From Elsinoe arachidis (Eukaryota > Ascomycota > Dothideomycetes > Myriangiales > Elsinoaceae): a DNA stretch of 64,000 nt. The stretch is from assembly GCA_013372555.1 (NCBI GenBank), contig JAAPAX010000001.1:2046001-2110000 (forward strand). The letters run 5' to 3'. Within the stretch, counting starts at the first letter, position 1. The number at the start of each line of letters is the position of its first letter. Of this stretch, positions 56,545 through 64,000 are shown in pieces. Made by a program: the position numbers and the translations under genes. Below the pieces are notes generated by a model. That model was not told where the DNA came from. It saw only the letters and a list, made by a program, of their open reading frames with translations, and ran no database searches.

Positions 56545-56913
56545 GACCTATCAAATATTTGCCATGTTTCAAGATCCAACTTTCATCGGGCTTTGATTGT
56601 GGCCGCGAGCATGTACGGTATGATGTCGACACACTGCTCCGGGCCGATTGGTAATGTGAGCAAATTGCAATGTATGCTTGCCCTAGTGGGGTTGTGAAGG
56701 AGATGATAGCCGCGTCTCTGCTCAAGGGACCTGGATCTGCCGGTGGTGCAGTAAGTGATGAGAATTCGGCAGATGTGAGGACAGGATGTGATTGACGTTG
56801 CAGTCGTGTCGATCAGAACCGGTGGATCTTCCGAGGAACGGCAGAGAAGAGGCAGATCCTCGAGTCATGCACATGCGGCGGAGACTGTGAATCGTCCGCG
56901 ATGCACAATGATC
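56545..56913. other. mmm1 promoter, left flank of the pogo element
   Basis: About 0.37 kb of normal base composition between mmm1 and the transposon. The transposon therefore sits about 370 bp upstream of the mmm1 start codon. No gene recognised. Confidence 0.5.
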
Positions 56914-56915
56914 TA

Positions 56916-56956
56916 AAGTCACAGAGGTACTTACGAGCGTGACCCCCCTCCGAGCA
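56916..56956 (+). repeat. Left terminal inverted repeat of the pogo element
   Basis: Begins AAGTCACAGAGGTACTTACG. It matches the reverse complement of 59567-59607 at 38 of 41 positions, including an uninterrupted 30-base run; weaker similarity continues inward to about 55 bases. Confidence 0.92.
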
Positions 56957-59566
56957 CCTTCCAGATCGAGATAGGGCCAGCCGCCCGTTAGCGTATGCAA
57001 AAAGGTGTCTTTTTGGCGGGGCTAAACACTTCTTAGCGGGCTAAAAGCCCTTATGTAGTTTCTTTATAAGGCTTAAAAAGATAAAGCTAGAAAAAGGTAG
57101 TATAGGCTTGCTCTTAGAGGCTTAAAAATTAAAGCTTAAAAAAGGTGTAATAGGCTAAATCTACTACTAGCTATTATATAAAGGCGTTTATAACTCTTAA
57201 CTATCTAGCACTTCTAGAAACTAAGTGCTTTAAGTACTTAAAAGCTAAGTACTTAAAGGCTAAGTACTCTAAGTACTCTAGCTAACTACCTCCTATAGTA
57301 GTATCTAAGCTCTTTATAACTAAGGTAAGAATTATAAAATCGATAGAGAAGAAGCTAGAGAGGTTAGAGAGAGTAGTAGAGGGAGTAGTAATAGTATAAA
57401 AGATAGTACTAGAAAGGAGTAAGAGGAGATTAGAGACTAGTAAGGCTAGAGAGGTATAATAAAAGGCTATAGTGTTAAGGGTAATAGAGAAGATTAGTAT
57501 AACAGAGGAAGTAAAGATTAATATAAAGAGTTTATAGAAGAGTTTATATACTATCTCTTTTTAGCTAGTCTCTCTATCGATTAAGAGCTAGATTATAAAG
57601 CTAGATTAATACTCTTTTTAAACTTATTACGCTTATAAACTACTATAAGGTGTTACTCTCTAAGCTACTTATAAGTAGTAAGAGTAGCTTTAGTATATAG
57701 ATTATAATAGCTAAGAAGAGACTTATAGTTTATAAGCTCTTTATAAGTACCTTAATAATTAATATAAGCTTAGTATATAGCTTTCTTAAGCTAGTATAAT
57801 TAATCGAGTTACTAGTACTTCTTTATTAGCTCTTTAATGTTAAGTACTTAAGTACTTACCTTTATAGTACTTCTTAGCTACTTCTTCTTTATTCTTACTT
57901 ACTTCTCTAGTTTACTTATTCTCTTTATTAAAAGAGTATTAATACTAAGTAATTACTTTATCTTCTTCTTTAGCTTCCTCTATACCTTCTCTATAAGAGC
58001 TTAGTTAAGTTACTATAGTTAGTAGAGATAGTAATTAAAGTAATAGTTTAAGTATAGTATCTTATAAAGTATAAAGAGAATAGTCTCTAGTAGAGAGCTA
58101 TTATTATAAGGCTATAATAACGAAGAAGTAAGCTAGCTAAGGTAGTTAAGTATATAGCTTAGATCGAGAGGTTAAATACTAGCTAATTTAAAGGTATTAA
58201 TCTAACTAAAGAAGTTAAAGATAGAGTTATAAATATTTAAATAAGTCTTAAGGAAGTTAGTATATATAATCTTATTAACTACTATAAAGGCCTTAGCTTA
58301 TATCTCTCTCTAATAGACAGCTTTAAGTAATATAAAGATTAACATATCGAGAGACTAGAGAAGGTATATTAAGTAAGAGAGAAGTATAAGAAGTACTACT
58401 ATCTCTTTTTAAGCCTTTACTAAAAAGGCTAGTAACTTATAAGTGCTATAGCTATCTATTATAAGGAGTTACTTATAGTATTAGAGATTCTCGTCTACTA
58501 TCTTTTGCCTTGTATCTAGATATTTAGGCCTTATATACTTATAGAAAAGGTTAAGCTACTTAATAGTATACTTCTTGTCTAACTAGCTATTATTAGAAAC
58601 TATAATTTTGCCTTACTATACGCTATCTTCTAGTAAGAGAAAGGCAAGCTACTAGCTCTAATTAATATTAATATCGCTACCTTTAAGAATAATATATAGT
58701 AGCACTTAATAGCCGTTAGTACTAAGAGTTTTAATAGTTATAGCTTATGTTTAATTACTAGGTTAATAACGAACTAGATTATAAGTGCCTTATTAAATAA
58801 CTAACTAAGTTATACTAGTTTAGTCTATTATATATCTAGTCTTATCTATATTGTAAATGTTCTCTAGCTTAATATTATACTTGTTAATAGTCGCCTCTAA
58901 CATCTAAAACTATAACTTTATTAACTCTAGATCTTGGTTTCGATTAGCTCTAGCGCTATCGAGAGCTTAGATATACTTTAATATAAGGTATAGGTGTTAT
59001 TTAAAGAACTTATAAAACTACTTTTTACTAATAGGCTAAGGTTACTAGTATCGAGGTACTAAGGGGTTATCCTTCTAATCTTACTCTAGTATCTAGAAAG
59101 TAAGCTTATTAATAGTATTTTAATCTAGAGAGAAGCTAGTATTAATAAGCTACTCGATATAATAGACTAGAGTATCTTCTTGTACTAGTATAAGTTGTTA
59201 ATATTAAGTAAATACCTTAGACTATAGCTTCTACTATCTAGAAATTCGATATACTATTATTATATAGTATACTCTAGTATAATATTATAAGGCTTCTAAA
59301 TAAGTAAGAGATCCTTAAGAACTATTTAATTTATTAATTGTACTAGAAATTATAGCTTTATAGCGTTATAAAGGTATTATTGTAAAGCTTATAGTAGAAG
59401 GCTATTATTATAGAAGAGTTAAAGCTGTCGAGTAATTCTATAATCGTTTCGATTGCCTATTTAAGCTAAATATTAGCGAAGATTCTAGAGCTCCGATACG
59501 CTCGTTTCTTAGCGACGCGCGGTCCTGCTCCGTATCGGGTTAATTAAGCGAGCTCGATCCCTGGAT

Positions 59567-59607
59567 TGCTCGTAAGGGGGTCACGCTCGTAAGTACCTCT
59601 GTGACGT
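59567..59607 (-). repeat. Right terminal inverted repeat of the pogo element
   Basis: Read inward it begins ACGTCACAGAGGTACTTACG. It contains TTACGAGC twice, 17 bases apart, which could be the transposase binding half-sites. Confidence 0.92.
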
Positions 59608-59890
59608 TACGAGGAGGATCTGGGGCACGATTCGGGTCGGAATTGAGTCGGAACGTCGGTGTTTGGAGCTGTGATGTTCTTTTGTGGGTTTCTGCGCCAT
59701 GTGAGGTTGATTTTAGCCGCGCCGTGTCCCGCGTCTGCTCCCGCAGCTCTCAGGGCTTGCTCGACCCCCACTCCAACCTCGTCTTCGTGGCTGCTGATAA
59801 ATATACCCAGCACTGCTCGTCAATTGCGCGGAGACAACTTGTTCATGTCCGCGCCCGTGGCACTCGGGTGACGACAAGGTGGTCTCATCC

Positions 59891-61237
59891 ATGACCGACT
59901 TTGTGCGATCACCTTCAGCTCCAGCCGGCGACTCCAAGCTACACCTGCCAGCATCATGCGATCCTCCCGGCGAGACCAACCCTCCGCAGCAGAAGACATG
60001 GGTGGTGGGTATTCGAAGGCACATGACGATCAATATCCAAGTTGACTCCTGCTTCAGGTCTTTGGTGCGACGGGCCACATGGGCCGCTCCCTGGTCAAAT
60101 GCGTGCTGGCCCACGGTGACAAAGTGACAGCAGTGGGGAGGACGTGGGAGCATACGATCAAGCAGATGGAGGGCTGGCACGACAATTGCCTCGGCGCATT
60201 GTGTGATGTAAGATTGAGGGAGACTGTGGATGCTGTGCTTAAGAAGACAATATCATACTGGGGAGGAATCGATATTATCGCAAAGTACGCACACGACTGA
60301 CGGCAAGATGAGCCGGACTGACTTGAGTGTGACAGCTGTACTGGCTATGGGGTCATTGGCGCTTGCGAGGACCAGGACCTTTCGGATATGAGGGCTCAAT
60401 TCGAGACCAATTTCTTCGGCACCCTCAACATCATTCAGCTGTCGCTACCTTACTTCCGGACGCGAAATGCTGGTCGCTATCTCATCTTCTCTTCTACGTC
60501 GGGAGCTCTTGGTGTCCCTGGGCTCGGGCCTTACTGCGCTACAAAGTATGCTGTGGAAGGACTCATCGAGAGTATGCTTTACGAGATTGATGCATTTGGT
60601 ATAAAAGCGACGTTGGTGGCACCGGGACACCTGCGCATTGACGAGCCGGGCGCCAAAAGAGTCAAGGGTGGGAAAGGGAAGAATGAAGATGAGAATGTTG
60701 CAGGAGACAAGATGCCTCTACCATCATACGGACACTTTCTAGTCAAGACTCCGAGCGCACCATATGCTCATCAAAATGCACCCGCTGGTCATGCCAAACG
60801 TATGGTTCAATGGATGAACGATAATCAGCCGACTAGCGCTGTTAAGAGTGCGGAACTAGTGTGGCAGTTGGGGCACTGCAGATTCCCTCCTCTGCGACTA
60901 CTCCTTGGCAGCTATGCCGTTGAGAGCATCCGGGACAGACTGAAGAGTATCATCGAAGAGGTACAATCCTGTGTCTGCTCTCGGTGACAAGTGCTGACTT
61001 GATGTTCAGATTGAGGACTGGAAACATCTCAGCTTCCCAGTAGCCGACATGGACTTAGGCAAAAGCAAAGATGCAGAGTCGGCAGAACAGTCCGGCATGC
61101 CCAAATTGCAGAAGGAAAACACTTTGGACCCGATTGCGGATGATGATGAGCTGGATGATCACATGATGGAGGGTGATCTGTTCGGTGATAACTCTCCGCT
61201 CGACGTGGACGCTGAGATGAAAGATGAAGACGACTGA
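59891..61237 (+). CDS. Divergent short-chain dehydrogenase with acidic C-terminal tail
   Basis: Four exons, 59891-60004, 60058-60284, 60336-60960 and 61010-61237, give 397 residues. Introns are 53 nt (donor GTGGGT), 51 nt (GTACGC) and 49 nt (GTACAA); each is the option that keeps the frame. An N-terminal extension of about 38 residues precedes the Rossmann strand with FGATGHMG in place of the classical TGxxxGxG. The NNAG motif is replaced by IANCTGYG. SSTSGALG supplies the Ser, and YCATK the Tyr and Lys. Residues from about 325 form an unusual tail rich in Asp, Glu and Met (DDDELDD, DAEMKDEDD). The enzyme is probably active given Ser-Tyr-Lys, but the substrate is unknown. The gene starts 284 bp from the pogo element. 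Confidence 0.8.
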
Positions 61238-64000
61238 GTGATTCCCAGCATCAAGGCTCGTTTCTGCTCAGCACTCATCTAGATGGCTCATTGTCACTAT
61301 GAGCTTTTCATCTACAGCCTCGAGGTCACGTATTGGTCCACAGCTCTCACAACAATCTGCGACACATACAACAGCGGCTCACATGCAAGCGTGTGGGGTC
61401 ATGTAGCAGCTGATGCACCGGCGACGTGGTTCACTTCAAGAGCGTCGATCTGTTCTCCGAGCCCCACGAGTTGATCCGTATTCTGCTGGTTCCGGATACC
61501 TTGGGTAGTGTACACGTACGCATCCAATGTCCGCGGCGGTCCGGAATTGCTGATGGAGAAATTGCCTTGACCGGACATCAGCGGTAGCGACACTCGTTCG
61601 CTCTGGACGTCGTCCGCACCCGGAATTGTGGTCTTGGTAATGGTTGCATTGCCAGTATTGAGCGGTCAGGTGAGCGGATCGTGGACCTGACCCTGGTGGA
61701 TATCATATCTGGTGGCTGAGACATTCCGGCCCATCATTCTGGTTCGTCGGTTCGTCGGATATTGTGCTTGCGAAGTATAATGATTTTTGAATGGTTGATG
61801 GGATGCAATCACGGACTACTTCATAATCCATAGACGACATGGGAAACATGATAATCTGAGCTTGTTTGCGCACTACATGCTTTCCCTCAGACTATTGTAG
61901 TCTTCTCCCCATCCATTAAGATCTCAACCAGGGCTGGCGACTGTACATCAATCAATTTCATTCACGGTTCCGCTGCGGCACGTGGACGTTCCTGTGTTTC
62001 TGAGAAGAGGTCGCCATGGTCCCTGCAGCTGCTCGCCTTGGTGTGGCTTGACACAACCAGACCCATGATGGCAGCTGTGCCGCCACGAATCCAGACTTGG
62101 AGGATGCCATGGACCCCCCAAGAATTTTTCCTTATGTCAATTTCAGCACACTCGATACGCGGAGATTTTCAAAGACGTGATATGCTTTTATGCGTATGGC
62201 TGGCTGAAGTCAATCCGGAGGTCTGGAATCACGGAGTGCCTCGATCATGCAATACTGTACTGCGTGCCCGTTGAGATGCTTGGCTTAGCGAAACATGCAT
62301 GTTTCTGCAGAGGAATCGGACATCTCTCCTGGTTCGCACATGGTGATGCTATGTTCGAGTAGCCGATCTCAACCACCCACCCGGTGACTACATTCTGCAT
62401 GACGGAGGTATTGTAGATACTACCACATATTCCCTTGTTGATGTTCCATTCGAGTGTATCCAACCTGACATGTGAGAATCCTACCGTTTCATGTGGCCCA
62501 CGAACAGTTGGCAGTGGCTGTCAACGATACACTTATCTGTACCCTGTACGAGTTGGGGCTCTGGTAGTTTAATATCTTCCCCGCCCGTCAGCACACCACC
62601 TCAGAGCATACGTTTCATCGAAGTCGTCTCGTGACGGGGTCCGTCGTCAGCTGTCAGAGGATTATAACCGTCGATAGTCGACAAGGTCAAGGTTGGTGCA
62701 AGGTTCCTCCCGACGACTGCAGCCGGCGCTGTCTCGCGTCATTCGCATGTGTTCTGGACGAAGGATTTGTTCCGATGGGAGTGTCGTCTTCGAGGGGACG
62801 GAGCAGTGGCCGTTGATGAAGAAACGGCGTCCCCTGTGTCTCCTGCACGTCGACGGAGTCTTGAGCAGTCAAAGTCCCGATGCAGAATATTCCGGAATCC
62901 TTTTGAGATCGAGAGATCCCAAATTAGGAATGTGAGAGGAGACTATGCCCTACCTCTTGAGAGATGGTTTGATCGGGCGGCTAATGGGATATCACGTATC
63001 GCGGCCCATGCTGCCGTCGGCCTGTTGCGAGACACGATTAAACTCGTCCTTACCAGAGATTTTACAAGATTTGAGCACTTCAGAGCACGCCCGTCGCGTG
63101 TCAGAGATGAACATATGGTCGTGCCCTGGCGAGTCAAATGAGGCATGACGAGAGTGGACCGTAGTTCCGGATCCAGGCCAGGCACGGGAACCTGATTTTC
63201 CTTGGTGTCCCGGCAGATCAGCATACCCATCGACGATGAGCGCCATCTGCGACAAGAACGCGTGGTTCAGCCTGTCCAAGTGCGCAGCAGACAGATGTGT
63301 CGAACCAGAGGCGAGCCACGACGAAGAGCCACTCTGAGCCTCTTGACAAAAGCGGCAGATTCAGAAAGTGAGAGCTGGATGTCCCGATGTCCAATCAGAT
63401 GCCGGTCACGTTACTTTCGTGGATTTAGCGCGTCCCTAGCCTGGGCCAGACCCACTTTTCGGTCGAGACAGGCAAGACGGTTGGAGAATACCTGGCCTTT
63501 CCTGGTGGGAGGAGTTTCCTTGCTTCCACATGTGCCGCCTTTCGCGACGCGTTCCCCTCATCTCGACCTCTGCTCGTCCTCTTGGTCATACTCGTACTGT
63601 CACGCTTCTCTCCCTTCGTCCCTGTACCTTGCCAGCTCTTTTCGTACCTGCATTGTCGGCAAAACACAGAGACTCCCCGCATAAACATCACTCTGCCCGC
63701 ATACATACTCTTCTATCCGATTGACAAATTCTCTTGTCTTTTAAGCGCCAGCCAGATCCTCTGTGTCCCGTCATCCCTGCCTTGCGCACTGGCCTCGTCC
63801 GCTAGCATCGGGATCCTCACTCTGCCTCTGCTTCAAGCTACACCTGCAGAAAAGACGCTGAACCATCCCACCAACCGACAAAACGTCTGCAATTTTACCT
63901 CACAAGACGTCCTCCTGTGCCACCGCCATTGATCCAGTGGCTCCTTTTAGACTGTCTGGCATCCCGACCTGCATTTCCTGGTCTCGTCTCCACCTACATC
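61238..64000. other. Long region without a convincing gene
   Basis: About 2.76 kb. Open frames are short and motif-free apart from the possible relic at 61,399-61,880. From about 63,530 to the window end the plus strand is rich in C and T runs, which in filamentous ascomycetes often marks a promoter and 5' leader; a plus-strand gene may start just outside. No transposon or RNA gene recognised. Confidence 0.4.
61399..61880 (-). pseudogene. Possible small gene or decayed gene fragment
   Basis: On the minus strand a frame of about 95 codons ends at 61399 (final residues GEQIDALEVNHVAGASAAT). In the same frame, reading continues upstream through one TGA (near 61,675) to MMGRNVSATRYDIHQGQ. A second frame further upstream is also open (MFPMSSMDYEVVRD). 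Composition looks protein-like, but I recognise no family, and no splice pair clearly joins the parts. It could be a short hypothetical gene with introns or a relic. Confidence 0.25.

Larger units (their letters stand above)
56916..59607 (-). mobile_element. pogo/Fot1-type (Tc1-mariner superfamily) DNA transposon, RIP-degraded
   Basis: A 2,692-bp element flanked by TA dinucleotides (56914-56915 and 59608-59609) and bounded by near-perfect inverted repeats. The interior (about 57,050-59,470) is AT-rich with dense TAG/TAA, as in RIP. On the minus strand two DDE1-transposase motifs survive: LENIYNIDKTRYIID near 58,870-58,820 (family PENIYNxDE) and VSNNS-stop-LDKKYTI near 58,600-58,560, where the stop is the decayed Trp of the SNNGWTDNE-like motif. 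The transposase therefore runs right to left. No frame is intact. TIRs and the outer 100 bp or so escape the mutation. Family placement comes from these motifs plus the TA duplication. Confidence 0.88.

Noticed and set aside
57100..58300. A second gene within the right-hand AT-rich block
   Set aside because: Plus- and minus-strand frames are all interrupted and no domain other than the transposase is seen; it is treated as the decayed C-terminal part of the pogo element.
1..64000. CRISPR arrays, bacterial operons, riboswitches or a prophage
   Set aside because: No regularly spaced repeats are present, and intron-bearing fungal genes fill the window.

Overview
The window is nuclear DNA of a filamentous ascomycete (Pezizomycotina). 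The signs are 45-67 nt spliceosomal introns with CTRAY branch sites, typical genes of that group (Mmm1, Swi5, RPA49, THO2, Ytp1-like, DUF4246, siderophore transporter) and two AT-rich transposons with RIP-type (CpA to TpA) decay. A dothideomycete is my best guess, but the sequence alone does not prove it. Exon boundaries were worked out by hand from splice signals and reading-frame continuity; they are predictions.

Left arm (1-22.7 kb): nutrient-uptake and secreted genes. These are an alpha-glucoside-type sugar transporter, a GPI-anchored wall protein, a siderophore-iron transporter whose upstream region carries two perfect ATCWGATAA sites, an acid-ceramidase/NAAA-like hydrolase diverging from the same promoter, a DUF4246 protein, a GH16 glucanase, a short-chain dehydrogenase, a GH43 xylosidase, the recombination factor Swi5, a multi-pass membrane protein and RNA polymerase I subunit RPA49.

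22.77-28.14 kb is a complete but dead Ty1/copia LTR retrotransposon (261-bp LTRs, 5-bp target duplication AACTT). It lies 74 bp upstream of the RPA49 start codon and splits a short divergent promoter shared with a promethin-like lipid-droplet gene. The two LTRs form a reciprocal mosaic of mutated and unmutated sequence whose switch point is at the same LTR coordinate.

28.5-43.2 kb holds the promethin-like gene, an S9 peptidase, a tRNA-like remnant, the large THO2 gene and a Ytp1-like membrane protein. 43.3-50.9 kb is unusual: three of four genes (two divergent type-B carboxylesterases and an arsH flavin reductase) each carry one coding lesion in an otherwise well-kept frame. 51.8-56.6 kb has a GRDP/DUF1399 protein and the ERMES subunit Mmm1.

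56.92-59.61 kb is a RIP-decayed pogo/Fot1-type DNA transposon with intact terminal inverted repeats and a TA duplication. A divergent short-chain dehydrogenase with an acidic tail follows. The last 2.7 kb has no convincing gene; its end is pyrimidine-rich, as expected of a promoter for a gene just outside the window. I found no CRISPR array, operon or prokaryotic-type regulatory site.
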